Numbered from the stretch's first letter, positions 39,291 through 48,762 are shown. The stretch is 64,000 bases of DNA from Ilumatobacter sp. (GCA_007693335.1 REDU01000060.1:1-64000), one strand, 5' to 3'. Notes: generated by a model from the letters alone, not told the origin. Numbers and translations are program-made.

Positions 39291-40394
39291 GTGAACATCG
39301 CGGCCGTGGACGATGCAGCGAACGCCCTGGTGGACGCGTTCGCCACGCACGGGACCCGCTTCGGACCGTTCGTCTTCGGATGGCTGGCCGGATGGTTCCT
39401 CCTCTGGCGCACCCGTCCGCTACCAGCCGCACCCGGACCTCGCCGACCGGTGGCCGTGGTCATCCCGGCGCGCGACGAAGCCGAGGCCCTCCCCCATCTG
39501 CTGCCGCCACTGGTGGCGTCGCTCGCCCCGGACGATGAGCTCGTGGTGGTGGACGACCACTCCACCGACGGCACCGGCCAGATCGCCCGATCGCTCGGGG
39601 CCACCGTCGTGACCCCTCCCGAGCTCCCCCACGGGTGGCTGGGCAAACCCCACGCGTGCTGGCACGGCGCCCGCTCCACCAGTGCCCCGGTGCTCGTCTT
39701 CCTCGACGCCGACGTGCGACCCGACGCATCGCTGCTCGGTCGGCTCGGTGGTGCGGTGGACGCGCACCCCGGCGAGGTGGTGTCGGTGCAACCGTGGCAC
39801 GTGATGGAGCGGGCGAGCGAGCAACTCAGCCTGTTCTGCAACGTGACGGCACTGATGGGTGTGGGGCGGTTCTCGATGCTGGGCGGACGCGTCCGGCCGC
39901 AGGCAGCGTTCGGTCCCGTGCTCGCCCTCGACCGCGAGACGTACGACCGCACCGGCGGACACTCGCGACCCGATGTCCGCACGATGCACACCGAGGACAT
40001 CGGCATGGCGCGCGCCGTGGGTCGCACCCAGCTGTACACCGGGCGACCCGACATCACGTTCCGGATGTACCCCGGCGGACTCTCCGACCTGGTGCGCGGG
40101 TGGACCCGCAGTATCGCCACCGGTGCCACGTCGGTGCCGTGGTGGGCAGCGCTGCTCACCCTGGCATGGGTGTGGTCGCTCGCTGCCGGGTGGCTGGTGA
40201 GCCCGTGGTTGCTGTTGCCGAGCACGGTGCAGGTCTGGGTGCTCGGCCGGCGTGCCGGTCGCTTCTCACCGATCGTGGCGGTGGTCTACCCGGTGGCGCT
40301 GATCGTGTTCGTGGTGGTCTTCCTCCGGAGCCTGTTCGCGCTCGTGTTCAAGCGCGACGTGACCTGGAAGAACCGTCGCGTCGCATCACGCTGA
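39291..40394 (+). CDS. Membrane glycosyltransferase family 2 protein
   Basis: 367 residues. One N-terminal membrane helix (about 22-40), a GT-A domain (PVAVVIPARDEAEALPHLL; DDHSTDGT; DXD-like FLDADVRPDASLL; ED in HTEDIGMARAV) and three C-terminal helices (about 285-355). The layout resembles carotenoid-type and other lipid glycosyltransferases (CrtQ-like), but the acceptor is unknown. The start is uncertain: GTG at 39291 is used, GTG at 39306 is possible. No clear ribosome site for either. Confidence 0.78.
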   Translation: MNIAAVDDAANALVDAFATHGTRFGPFVFGWLAGWFLLWRTRPLPAAPGPRRPVAVVIPARDEAEALPHLLPPLVASLAPDDELVVVDDHSTDGTGQIARSLGATVVTPPELPHGWLGKPHACWHGARSTSAPVLVFLDADVRPDASLLGRLGGAVDAHPGEVVSVQPWHVMERASEQLSLFCNVTALMGVGRFSMLGGRVRPQAAFGPVLALDRETYDRTGGHSRPDVRTMHTEDIGMARAVGRTQLYTGRPDITFRMYPGGLSDLVRGWTRSIATGATSVPWWAALLTLAWVWSLAAGWLVSPWLLLPSTVQVWVLGRRAGRFSPIVAVVYPVALIVFVVVFLRSLFALVFKRDVTWKNRRVASR

Positions 40395-40406
40395 CCCGAC
40401 GGTCGG

Positions 40407-40826
40407 CTACGACACCCGTGTGTGCGCGACGAGCACGTCACACGACGCGTGACGGATCACATCGCCCGCCACCGAGCCGAGCAGGCGGCTCACGCCGGTC
40501 ACCCGCCGATTGCCGACGACGATGGCTCGAGCGTCGAGCCGGTCGGCCTCCGCGCACAGCATCTTGGCGGGGTCGCCGTCGCACACCTTCTTGGTGATCG
40601 AGTCGTACGGGAGCCCGGCGGCGATCTCGTCGAGCAACGCCGACGCCTCGTTCCTCCAGTCCGTGTGGAAGTGGTCACTCCCCACGCTGAACTCGACCGG
40701 CGCCTTCGGCTCGGCGCAGACCACGATGTGGAGGTTCACACCGTAGGCCTCCGCCAACCCAGCCGCGGTCTCGGCTGCGCGGCGCGAGGTGTCGGATCCA
40801 TCGACCCCCACCACGACGTCCTGCAT
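40407..40826 (-). CDS. Universal stress protein (UspA family)
   Basis: 139 residues, one Usp domain. VVVGVDGSDTSRRA begins the first strand; the ATP-binding loop near the C-terminus reads VVGNRRVTGVSRLLGSVAGDV, where the second Gly of the usual GxxG is Arg, so nucleotide binding may be altered. GAGGAGGT is just upstream of the ATG. Converges on the glycosyltransferase gene with a 12-base gap. Confidence 0.9.
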   Translation of the reverse strand: MQDVVVGVDGSDTSRRAAETAAGLAEAYGVNLHIVVCAEPKAPVEFSVGSDHFHTDWRNEASALLDEIAAGLPYDSITKKVCDGDPAKMLCAEADRLDARAIVVGNRRVTGVSRLLGSVAGDVIRHASCDVLVAHTRVS

Positions 40827-40873
40827 GCGGTGACCTCCTCGTCGAGCGCGTGCCGAAGAGTACCGGATCCGGA

Positions 40874-41857
40874 TCAGGTGGTCGCCACATCGAGGAGGAT
40901 CTTGCCGATGTTGGCGTCGGCCTCCATGTGACGGTGGGCGTCGGCGGTGCGTTCGAGCGGGAACCGCGAGTCGATCACCGGGTGCAGCGCGCCGGCGTCG
41001 AACAGCGGCAGCACCTCGGCGATGAAGCGCTGGCACACGTCGATCTTCTGCTCGAGGGGTCGGGCCCGCAACGTGGTGCCGATCCAGTGCACACGCTTGG
41101 TGAGCAGCAACCCGAGGTTCACCGGCGTGCGGCCACCACCCATGAGCCCGACCTGCACGATGGTGCCCTCGCGCCGCACCACCTTCAAGTTGCGATCGAC
41201 CTCGTCGCCACCGATCACGTCGAGCACCACGTCGACGCCGTCGGGCACCAGCCCCGTCAGCTCGGCCGCCCAGTCGTTCGGGCTGCGCTCGAGCACGATG
41301 TCGGCGCCGAGGGTGGAACACGCCTGCATCTTCCCGGCCGAGCACGTGACGGCGATGCGCGCCCCGATCGCCTTGGCGATCTGGATGGCCGCGGTGCCCA
41401 CCCCGGACGCACCGGCGTGCACCAGCGCCCATCGCCCGCTCGTGAGACCACCCTGCACCACGAGCGCGTCCCATGCGGTGAGGAACACCTCGGGCACGGC
41501 AGCGGCGTCGCGGAGGTCGAGCCCGTCGGGAACCGGCAGGGCCTGGCGCTCGTGGGTGACCACGAGCTCGGCGTAGCAGGCACCCGCTTCGATCCCCATC
41601 ACCCGGTCACCCACCGACCAGACCGTGACGCGGTGACCCACGGCCTCGACCGTTCCGGCGAACTCGAGACCGGGGATCTCGACGTCGCGACGCACCGGGT
41701 CCGGGTAGCCGCCCATGCGTTGCAGCGTGTCGGCGCGGTTCACCGCCGAGTGCGCCACCCGCACGAGGATCTCGTCGGGTCCTGGCACCGGGTCGGGCAC
41801 CTCGGCCAACGTCAGGACCTCGGGGCCGCCGTGTTGGGGAAGCGTGATGGCTCGCAT
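40874..41857 (-). CDS. NAD(P)H:quinone oxidoreductase, zinc-free MDR family (PIG3/QOR-like)
   Basis: 327 residues. Starts MRAITLPQHGGPEVLTLAEV as PIG3-type reductases do; the NADPH-binding motif is HAGASGVGTAAIQIAKAIGA (about 150), and the zinc cysteines of alcohol dehydrogenases are absent. It reduces quinones or conjugated enones. The ATG at 41857 is preferred: the upstream in-frame stretch encodes a repetitive SGPRWVAPGPRWV from the orn-tail repeats, which is not part of the family. Confidence 0.88.
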   Translation of the reverse strand: MRAITLPQHGGPEVLTLAEVPDPVPGPDEILVRVAHSAVNRADTLQRMGGYPDPVRRDVEIPGLEFAGTVEAVGHRVTVWSVGDRVMGIEAGACYAELVVTHERQALPVPDGLDLRDAAAVPEVFLTAWDALVVQGGLTSGRWALVHAGASGVGTAAIQIAKAIGARIAVTCSAGKMQACSTLGADIVLERSPNDWAAELTGLVPDGVDVVLDVIGGDEVDRNLKVVRREGTIVQVGLMGGGRTPVNLGLLLTKRVHWIGTTLRARPLEQKIDVCQRFIAEVLPLFDAGALHPVIDSRFPLERTADAHRHMEADANIGKILLDVATT

Positions 41858-41867
41858 CACGCCAGCA

Positions 41868-42497
41868 TCACACGGTCGGGGTCCCGCCGTCACCCACCGG
41901 GGACCCGGCGCCACCCACCGGGGTCCCGACGTCACCCACCGGGGTCCCGGCCGGCTCGGCGGGCTCGGTGCGGAACACGCGGTCGCGGTAGAACTGCAGC
42001 TCCTCGACGCTCTGGCGGATGTCGTCGAGCGCGCGGTGGGTGCCCGGCTTGTGCGGTCGCGTCCCGTTGAGCCCCGGGTACCAGCGCTTGACCAGCTCCT
42101 TCACACTCGACACGTCGATCGAGCGGTAGTGGAGGTACTCCTCGATCTCGGGCAGGTACGCGGCGAGGAAACGGCGGTCGGTGCCGATCGAGTTCCCGCA
42201 GAGCGGCACGGTGGCGGCCTCGGGTACGTGCTCTCGGATGAACGCGAGCGTGGCGTCACCCGCCTCGGCGAGCGACACGGTCGAGGCACGGATCGCGTCG
42301 AGCAGACCCGACTTCGTGTGCATGTCGACCACGAACGGATCCATCCGTTCGAGCACGTCGTCGGGTTGGTGAACCACGAGATCGGGTCCCTCGGCCACGA
42401 TCTGCAGTTCGTCGTCGGTCACCAGGGTGGCGATCTCGACGATGACATCGCTCGTGTGGTCGAGGCCGGTCATCTCCAGGTCCATCCACACCAACAT
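41868..42497 (-). CDS. orn: Oligoribonuclease
   Basis: 209 residues. DEDDh exonuclease that finishes RNA decay by degrading 2-5-mers and pGpG. Exo I WMDLEMTGLD, Exo II GNSIGTDRRFL and Exo III HRALDDIRQSVEEL are all present. The last ~26 residues are an extra tail of GTPVG-like repeats (21-bp DNA units, 41880-41945). ATG at 42497 with -10 TAGAGT at 7 bases; CCGGAGG also precedes it but too closely to be a normal ribosome site. Confidence 0.95.
   Translation of the reverse strand: MLVWMDLEMTGLDHTSDVIVEIATLVTDDELQIVAEGPDLVVHQPDDVLERMDPFVVDMHTKSGLLDAIRASTVSLAEAGDATLAFIREHVPEAATVPLCGNSIGTDRRFLAAYLPEIEEYLHYRSIDVSSVKELVKRWYPGLNGTRPHKPGTHRALDDIRQSVEELQFYRDRVFRTEPAEPAGTPVGDVGTPVGGAGSPVGDGGTPTV
41880..41945. 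repeat. Three 21-bp tandem repeats in the orn tail
   Basis: Units built on CCCACCGGGGTCCCG, three copies, encoding the GTPVGDVGTPVGGAGSPVG tail. They lie against the start of the quinone reductase gene. Confidence 0.8.
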
Positions 42498-42504
42498 CCT
42501 CCGG

Positions 42505-42510
42505 ACTCTA
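42505..42510 (-). promoter_or_regulatory. -10 element of orn (leaderless)
   Basis: TAGAGT on the minus strand, 7 bases before the ATG at 42497. Confidence 0.55.
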
Positions 42511-42549
42511 CGCGTCGACGGCCGGCGCCACCCGTGTCACGATGGCCCG

Positions 42550-43182
42550 ATGGCCGATGTCGTCGACGTGAACCGTGACCATCGCCTCGACTTCGCCGAG
42601 TTGCTCGCGGCCCCTGGTGTCGAGGAGCACTGCGAGCTCCGCAGCACCTTCGGGTTCATGGCGTACCACGGCGGTGCGCTCGAGGAGATGACCGACGTGA
42701 TCGCCCGCCACGCCGCCGAGCAGGCCGGAGCGAGCTACTACGGCGTGCACCAGCCACGGGGCATGCGCAACCACATCTCGTCCACGCGCGTGCGGCCGGA
42801 GGAGTCCGAACGGCTGGCGGCCTACCTCGGCCACGTCCACGTGGTCGTGACCGTGCACGGCTTCGGTCGGCGCGGTCTGTTCGCCTCGCTCCTGCTCGGT
42901 GGTCGTAACCGGCTGCTGGCCGATCATGTGGCGTCGCACCTCCGGCCGAGTCTGCCCGCGTACGACGTCGTGACCGAACTCGACCGGATCCCGTCGGAGC
43001 TGCGCGGCCAACACCCGCTCAACCCGGTCAATCTCCCACGCGGCGGCGGCGTGCAGATCGAGCTCCCGCCGCGGGTGCGCGGCTCGAGCCCGCTGTGGTG
43101 GGACTGGGAGGGTGGGCTCACGCCGCACACCGAGGCGCTCGTGGCTGCGCTCGCCGACGCTGCGATGGCCTGGTCAGACTGA
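42550..43182 (+). CDS. Poly-gamma-glutamate hydrolase family protein (PghP-like)
   Basis: 210 residues. The family, known from phage PghP, is a zinc peptidase fold cutting poly-gamma-glutamate. Visible landmarks are FMAYHGGALEEMTDVIARHAAEQAG (Zn ligands His and Glu), HVHVVVTVHGFGRRG (second His) and GVQIELPPRVRG (catalytic Glu). No signal peptide, so it would act in the cytoplasm or on released substrate. Followed 4 bases later by an SDR gene. Confidence 0.82.
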   Translation: MADVVDVNRDHRLDFAELLAAPGVEEHCELRSTFGFMAYHGGALEEMTDVIARHAAEQAGASYYGVHQPRGMRNHISSTRVRPEESERLAAYLGHVHVVVTVHGFGRRGLFASLLLGGRNRLLADHVASHLRPSLPAYDVVTELDRIPSELRGQHPLNPVNLPRGGGVQIELPPRVRGSSPLWWDWEGGLTPHTEALVAALADAAMAWSD

Positions 43183-43186
43183 GCCG

Positions 43187-44056
43187 ATGAGCTCCGCCGA
43201 CCCGTCGACCCCCGCCGCCTCCACCGCCACGCACCGCCTCGACGGGCAGGTCGCGCTCGTCACCGGTGGTGGCAGCGGCATCGGCCTGGCCTGCGCCCGC
43301 GCGCTCGCCGCCGACGGGGCCACGGTGGTGCTGGCCGGTCGCAGTGCCGAGCGACTGTCCTCGGGGCGCCACGAGGTCCTGGCCGCCGTTCCCGACGCCG
43401 AGGTCGTCACGTCCACGTGCGATGTGACCGACGAGGATGCCGTGGCCGCCACCTGCGCCACCGCCACCGAGCACGGCACGTTCACGATGGTGGTCGCCAA
43501 TGCCGGGTTCGGCTCGGCGGCGCCGTTGCACCTGACCACCCTCGACGAGTGGAACTCGGTGCTCGCCACCAACCTCACCGGTGCGTTCCTCACCATCAAG
43601 CACTCGGTCGGACCGCTCGCGGCTGCGGTTCGCTCCGGAGCACCATCCACCTCGATCGTGGCGATCTCGTCGATCGCCGGTGCCGTCACCCACCGCTACA
43701 TGACCCCGTACGACGTGTCGAAGGCCGGTCTCGAGATGCTGATCCGCCAGACCGCCGACGAGCTGGGGCACGTGGGCATCCGTGCCAACGCCGTGCGGCC
43801 GGGTCTCGTGCCGACCGATGCGTCGCAGACGCTGATGAACACGCCGGAGATCCACGACGACTACCTCGAGCAGATGCCCCTCGGTCGCGTGGGCGACGCC
43901 GATGACATCGCCCGCCTCGTCCGCTTCCTCCTCGGACCCGAGAGCAACTGGATCACCGGCACGTGCATCAGCGCCGACGGCGGCCACCATCTCCGTCGGG
44001 GCCCCAACCTCGACCCGGTGATGCGCGCCGTCCTCGGTGACCAGGCCAGCCCCTGA
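43187..44056 (+). CDS. Short-chain dehydrogenase/reductase
   Basis: 289 residues, classical SDR. NAD(P) motif VTGGGSGIGLA (about 27-37), NAG in VANAGFG, and the catalytic set Ser in AISSIAG and YxxxK in MTPYDVSKAGLEM. C-terminal WITGTCISADGGHHLRRG is typical of actinobacterial ketoreductase-like SDRs. Substrate unknown. Start ATG at 43187, 4 bases after the preceding stop; probably co-transcribed. Confidence 0.9.
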   Translation: MSSADPSTPAASTATHRLDGQVALVTGGGSGIGLACARALAADGATVVLAGRSAERLSSGRHEVLAAVPDAEVVTSTCDVTDEDAVAATCATATEHGTFTMVVANAGFGSAAPLHLTTLDEWNSVLATNLTGAFLTIKHSVGPLAAAVRSGAPSTSIVAISSIAGAVTHRYMTPYDVSKAGLEMLIRQTADELGHVGIRANAVRPGLVPTDASQTLMNTPEIHDDYLEQMPLGRVGDADDIARLVRFLLGPESNWITGTCISADGGHHLRRGPNLDPVMRAVLGDQASP

Positions 44057-44098
44057 CCCGCCCAGACCGCCCAGCGAGGAAGTGAGCGGGGGCCGCGT

Positions 44099-44104
44099 TA
44101 GCGT
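44099..44104 (+). promoter_or_regulatory. -10 element before the DEAD-box/cold-shock gene
   Basis: TAGCGT, 99 bases before the ATG at 44204, so this gene would have a leader of about 90 bases, unlike most genes here. Confidence 0.45.
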
Positions 44105-44112
44105 GTGGGGCT

Positions 44113-44186
44113 GTTGCGACGATCTGGTCGCGACGTGCGCACTCTGGGTCTCGTTGCTCCGGCGAACTGCGCTGTTGATGCAACGA
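44113..44186 (+). promoter_or_regulatory. Structured 5' leader of the DEAD-box/cold-shock gene
   Basis: Two hairpins: GTTGCGAC/GTCGCGAC (44113-44120, 44127-44134; one G-U) near the expected 5' end, and TCGTTGC/GCAACGA (44151-44157, 44180-44186) ending just before the AAGGA ribosome site. This could be a temperature-responsive leader like those of cold-shock mRNAs. Confidence 0.45.
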
Positions 44187-44203
44187 CGAAGGACTTCCCC
44201 CCA

Positions 44204-45682
44204 ATGACCATCATCGATTCCCTCCCCGACGCGCGCGCCGACGTGCCCGCCGCCGAGACGTTCAGCGATCTCGGCCTCCCGCCGTCGATCTGCACGCTGC
44301 TCACCAAGAGCGGCATCCTCGCTCCGTTCCCGATCCAGGTCGCCGTGATCCCCGACGTGCTCGCCGGGCTCGACGTGTGCGGCCGCGCCCCGACCGGTTC
44401 GGGGAAGACACTCGGCTTCGGTCTGCCCATGGTGTCGCGTCTGGCGGACGCCCGCCGGCGTCGCCCGGTGGCGCTCGTGCTGGCCCCCACCCGCGAGCTG
44501 GCCGAGCAGATCTCGGTCGAACTCACCCCCTATGCCCGGGCCCTCGGCCACCAGGTCGCCGCCGTCTACGGCGGGGTCGGCTACCGCGACCAGCGCAAGG
44601 CGCTCGACAACGGCGTGGAGCTCCTGGTCGCCTGTCCCGGCCGCCTCGAGGATCTCCTCCAGATGGGCGCCCTGACACTCGACGAGGTCACCACCGTGGT
44701 GATCGACGAGGCCGACCAGATGGCCGACATGGGCTTCTTGCCCGCCGTCCGTCGTCTCGTCGAGGCCACCCACTCCTCCCGCCAGGTGCTGCTGTTCTCG
44801 GCCACCCTCGACGGACCGGTTGCGAAGCTCATCAAGGACTTCCAGCACGACCCCGCCCGTCACGAGGTGGGCGAGCGCGGTCCCGACATCACGAGCGCCC
44901 GTCACCTCTTCTGGTCGATCGACCGCACGAAGCGGACCGACCACGTGGCCGACATCGTCCGGGCCACCGGCTCGTCGGTGGTGTTCACCCGCACCCGCCA
45001 CGGCGCCGATCGCCTCGCCAAGCAGCTCGCCAAGGTGGGAGTGCGTGCCGAGGCCATCCACGGCGGCCGGAGCCAGTCGCAACGCGACCGTGCCCTCGAG
45101 GCGTTCAAGGGTGGACGCACCTCGGCCCTCGTGGCCACCGATGTGGCCGCTCGCGGCGTGCACGTCGACGATGTCGCCTCGGTCGTGCACTTCGACCCGC
45201 CGGCCGATTCGTCCACGTACCTCCACCGCTCGGGCCGCACGGCTCGCGCCGGAGCCACCGGCATCGTCGTCTCGCTCCTCGACAGCTCGATGACCAAGGA
45301 TGCGAAGAAGATGCAGCGCGACATCGGTCTCGACGTCCGCATCGCCGCACCCGACCACGCCGAGCTGGGCGCCATCGCCCGCAACTCACCAGCGGCCACG
45401 TCCGGGTCCACCGCCGCGGCCCCGGTCCGGCAGGAACGACCCGCCCCGACACCGCACTCGCAGAGCGGCGACGCGAGCACCGGCGAGACCGGCACCGTCA
45501 AGTTCTTCAACTCCAGCAAGGGCTACGGGTTCATCACCCGTCCCGACGGCGCCGATCTGTTCGTGCACTTCTCGAACATCGACGTGACCGGGTTCAAGAG
45601 CCTCGACGAGGGCCAGCCGGTGCGCTTCGCGGTTCGCGCCGGCAAGCGTGGCCCCGAGGCGTTCGCGGTCACCCCGGCCTGA
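44204..45682 (+). CDS. DEAD-box RNA helicase fused to a cold-shock domain
   Basis: 492 residues. N-terminal RecA domains with Q-motif [26 protein letters not shown], Walker A APTGSGKT, Ia [12 protein letters not shown] in [16 protein letters not shown], and the C-terminal [18 protein letters not shown] and [10 protein letters not shown] (VI). After a linker (about 385-420) comes a complete cold-shock domain: [20 protein letters not shown] and DLFVHFSNI (RNP1/RNP2). Helicase and RNA chaperone in one chain should help refold RNA in the cold. AAGGA lies before the ATG. Confidence 0.94.
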   Translation: MTIIDSLPDARADVPAAETFSDLGLPPSICTLLTKSGILAPFPIQVAVIPDVLAGLDVCGRAPTGSGKTLGFGLPMVSRLADARRRRPVALVLAPTRELAEQISVELTPYARALGHQVAAVYGGVGYRDQRKALDNGVELLVACPGRLEDLLQMGALTLDEVTTVVIDEADQMADMGFLPAVRRLVEATHSSRQVLLFSATLDGPVAKLIKDFQHDPARHEVGERGPDITSARHLFWSIDRTKRTDHVADIVRATGSSVVFTRTRHGADRLAKQLAKVGVRAEAIHGGRSQSQRDRALEAFKGGRTSALVATDVAARGVHVDDVASVVHFDPPADSSTYLHRSGRTARAGATGIVVSLLDSSMTKDAKKMQRDIGLDVRIAAPDHAELGAIARNSPAATSGSTAAAPVRQERPAPTPHSQSGDASTGETGTVKFFNSSKGYGFITRPDGADLFVHFSNIDVTGFKSLDEGQPVRFAVRAGKRGPEAFAVTPA

Positions 45683-45703
45683 CCCGGCGCCGAGCGGCAG
45701 TTG

Positions 45704-45709
45704 TAGCGT
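45704..45709 (+). promoter_or_regulatory. -10 element of the alpha-mannosidase gene (leaderless)
   Basis: TAGCGT, 7 bases before the GTG at 45717. Confidence 0.6.
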
Positions 45710-45716
45710 CGGGCGC

Positions 45717-48700
45717 GTGCACGACCGACGGGCCCTCGCCGAACGACGGATCACCCGCGAGGTGACCCAACGGGTACTCGCACTGGTGCACCCCGAGGTG
45801 CTCGCCCTCACCGTCGAGGCCGGGCCCTCGCCCGATGAGCTCGAGCCGTTCCGGGTGGGTGAGCGCTGGGGACCGCCGTGGGCCACGACCTGGTTCCGGA
45901 TCTCCGGCGAGGTCCCCGAACCCTGGTTCCCCCTGCGTTCCCACCGACGCATCGAGGCGGTGATCGATCTCGGCTTCCACCCCGACGCCGCCGGGTTCCA
46001 GTGCGAGGGCCTGGTGGTGGACGGCGAGCGCCGGCCCGTGCAGGGCATCCATCCGCGACGTACCTGCTTCGAGCTCCCCGCCGAAGCCGGGCCCTTCGAC
46101 ATCATGGTCGAGGCGGCATCGAACCCGGCCTTCGTGCAGTTCCGCCCCTCCGCCCTCGGCGATCCCGCCACGCTGCCCGATCACCACGACGGGCTCTACC
46201 GCTTCAGGCGCGCCGACCTCGCGCTGGTCGACACCGAGGCCGAGGCACTCGCCCACGACCTCGATGTGCTCGACGGCCTGATGCGAACCCTGCCCGTGGA
46301 CGACCCACGCCGGCCCCGTCTGCTCCGTGCGATCGAGGGAGCCCTCGACGCCGTTCCCGACGTGGTGGCAGCTCGCCGAGCGCTCCGACCCGCGCTCGAC
46401 ATCCCCGCTCGTGCCAGCGCGCACCAGATCGTGGCGACCGGCCACGCCCACATCGACACGGCCTGGTTGTGGCCGATCCGTGAAACGATGCGCAAGTGCA
46501 CCCGCACGTTCGCATCGGCCGTGCGGCTGATGGACGAGTGGCCCGAGTACCGGTTCGTCTGCTCGCAGGCACAGCAGTACGCGTGGATCGAGGAACAGCA
46601 CCCCGATCTCTTCGCGCGGATCACCGAGAAGGTGGCGACGGGCCAGTGGGTACCCGTGGGCGGTTCGTGGGTCGAAGCCGACATGAACCTCCCGTCGGGC
46701 GAGAGCCTGGTGCGCCAGATCGTGTTCGGGCAGCGCTACTTCGAGGGGCGCTTCGGCGTGCGCTGCACCGAGATGTGGATCCCCGACGTGTTCGGCTACC
46801 CGGCCACGCTGCCGCAGATCTTCGCCGCCGGTGGCATGCGCCGTTTCGTCACCCAGAAGCTCTCGTGGAACAAGCAGAATCGTTTTCCCCACCACACGTT
46901 CCGCTGGGAGGGTCTCGACGGCACCCGGGTGCTCACCCACTTCCCGCCCGTCGACACCTACAACGCCGAGATCACACCGGTCGAGTGCGCCCACGCATCG
47001 TCGAACTTCGCCGAGCACGCGTGGAGCAACTGGTCGTTGATGCCGTTCGGTCACGGCGACGGTGGCGGCGGGCCCACCCGGGAGATGCTCGAGCGTGCGC
47101 GCCGGATGGCCGATCTCGACGGAGCGCCGCGGGTGGGGATGGGCACACCGGCGGAGTTCTTCGACCGCGTCGAGCACGAGATCCTGATGGGCGCCGACGC
47201 ACCCGTGTGGCGCGGCGAGCTCTACTTCGAGACCCATCGCGGCACCCTCACCAGCCAGTGGCGCACCAAGGCCGGGAACCGTGACTGCGAGCGTCTCTTG
47301 CGCGAGGTCGAGCTGTGGGCCGCTGCTGCCGGAGTCCCGGCCGATGTCGATCACCTCTGGCGCGAGGTGCTCACCCAGCAGTTCCACGACATCATCCCCG
47401 GCTCGTCGATCGCCTGGGTGCACGACGACGCCGAGGCGGCGCACCGGCGCGCCATCATCGAGCTCGAACATCGCGCTGCCGAGTTGCTCGACGGTCTCGT
47501 GCCGGCGGCCCCAGCCCTCACGAACCCGGCGAGCCAGCCGCGCGACGAGGTCGTGATCGTGTCGAGCGAGAGCCTCGAGCCGAGCGGCGACGGTCCACGC
47601 CAGTCGATCGCGCCGTCGGCCGGCCGATCGAGCTCGGGACGTACCGAAGCGTTCCGGGCCGTGATCCCCGCGTGCGGGACCTCGCCGGCCGAGGCGCTCC
47701 CGATCGACGATCGGGTCGTGGTGGGCGATCGTTCGATGACCAACCGCCACCTCGCCGTGCGATGGGACCATGCCGGCAACCTCACGTCGATCATCGATCT
47801 CGCCCGAGCGCGCGAGCTGATCACCGAGGGCGAGCTCGGGGCCGTGCTCGAGCTGGCCGCCGACCATCCGGTCGAATACGACGCATGGGACGTCGAGGCG
47901 TGGACCGTCGACTCGGGCCGTCCGATCACCACCGCCGACCACATCGAGGTGCTCACCGACGGGCCACTCGTCGGGATGGTCCGCGTCGAACGATCCCACG
48001 GACCGTCCACGTTCGTCGTCACGTACACGATGCGCGCCGGCAGCCCACGCCTCGACATCGACGTCTCCGTCGACTGGCAGCACCGCGAGCACCTGTTGTC
48101 GATGGCGTTCCCCCTCGACGTGCGTGCCGACACCGCCGACTGCGACATCCAGTTCGGCGTGGTGCCCCGGCCCACCCATCCGTCCACGTCGTGGGACGCC
48201 GCCAAGTTCGAGGTGTGCGCCCACCGCTTCGTCGATCTCTCCGAGCCCTCGTTCGGGGTGGCGATCCTGAACGACGGCCCGGGCTACGGCCACGGCCTGT
48301 TCGAGAACCGCGTGCGGGTGAGCCTGCTCCGTGCAGCCGCCTACCCCGACCCCGACGCCGACCGCGGCGGGTTCACGACCCGGCTGGCCGTGCTCCCCCA
48401 CGGCCCAGGTCTCGTCGACGTCACCGCGGAGGCCGAGCGGTTCACCCGACCGGTGCGTCTCGTGACCGGCTCCGCCACCGCACCGATGCCGCCCGTGGTC
48501 GAGCTCCACGGTGGCGACGGCGTGGAGCTCGACGCCGTGAAGCCCGCCGACGACGGTTCGGGCGATCTGATCGTGCGCCTCCACGAGCACGTGGGCGACC
48601 GCCGGCGCATCACCGTGTCGTGCCCCGGCCGCCGCATCGTGGCAGCCAGCACCTGCAACCTGCTGGAGGAGCCCGAGCGCGGCCTGGAGGTGGGCGACGG

Positions 48701-48758
48701 CATCGCCGCCCTCACCCTCACCCCGTTCCAGCTGGTCACCCTCCGCCTCGAGCGCTGA
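45717..48758 (+). CDS. Alpha-mannosidase, glycoside hydrolase family 38
   Basis: 1013 residues, Ams1-like cytosolic retaining alpha-mannosidase. Zinc-site and nucleophile regions: ATGHAHIDTAWLWPIRET (His, Asp; about 240), WIPDVFGYPATLPQI (nucleophile Asp, about 358) and HGDGGGGPTREM. Middle helical and C-terminal beta domains follow as in GH38. No signal peptide. It would trim mannose from glycans, possibly recycled polymannan. Leaderless GTG start. The stop lies 4 bases before repeat B2. Confidence 0.93.
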   Translation: MHDRRALAERRITREVTQRVLALVHPEVLALTVEAGPSPDELEPFRVGERWGPPWATTWFRISGEVPEPWFPLRSHRRIEAVIDLGFHPDAAGFQCEGLVVDGERRPVQGIHPRRTCFELPAEAGPFDIMVEAASNPAFVQFRPSALGDPATLPDHHDGLYRFRRADLALVDTEAEALAHDLDVLDGLMRTLPVDDPRRPRLLRAIEGALDAVPDVVAARRALRPALDIPARASAHQIVATGHAHIDTAWLWPIRETMRKCTRTFASAVRLMDEWPEYRFVCSQAQQYAWIEEQHPDLFARITEKVATGQWVPVGGSWVEADMNLPSGESLVRQIVFGQRYFEGRFGVRCTEMWIPDVFGYPATLPQIFAAGGMRRFVTQKLSWNKQNRFPHHTFRWEGLDGTRVLTHFPPVDTYNAEITPVECAHASSNFAEHAWSNWSLMPFGHGDGGGGPTREMLERARRMADLDGAPRVGMGTPAEFFDRVEHEILMGADAPVWRGELYFETHRGTLTSQWRTKAGNRDCERLLREVELWAAAAGVPADVDHLWREVLTQQFHDIIPGSSIAWVHDDAEAAHRRAIIELEHRAAELLDGLVPAAPALTNPASQPRDEVVIVSSESLEPSGDGPRQSIAPSAGRSSSGRTEAFRAVIPACGTSPAEALPIDDRVVVGDRSMTNRHLAVRWDHAGNLTSIIDLARARELITEGELGAVLELAADHPVEYDAWDVEAWTVDSGRPITTADHIEVLTDGPLVGMVRVERSHGPSTFVVTYTMRAGSPRLDIDVSVDWQHREHLLSMAFPLDVRADTADCDIQFGVVPRPTHPSTSWDAAKFEVCAHRFVDLSEPSFGVAILNDGPGYGHGLFENRVRVSLLRAAAYPDPDADRGGFTTRLAVLPHGPGLVDVTAEAERFTRPVRLVTGSATAPMPPVVELHGGDGVELDAVKPADDGSGDLIVRLHEHVGDRRRITVSCPGRRIVAASTCNLLEEPERGLEVGDGIAALTLTPFQLVTLRLER

Positions 48759-48762
48759 CCAC

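Noticed and set aside
43118-45358. 746-codon minus-strand frame opposite the SDR and DEAD-box genes
   Set aside because: Covers two clear plus-strand genes and has no recognisable domain; antisense shadow.
45669-48590. 973-codon open frame on the minus strand opposite the alpha-mannosidase gene
   Set aside because: Composition is the His/Arg/Gly-rich shadow typical of antisense frames in GC-rich DNA; the plus strand has a complete GH38 enzyme.
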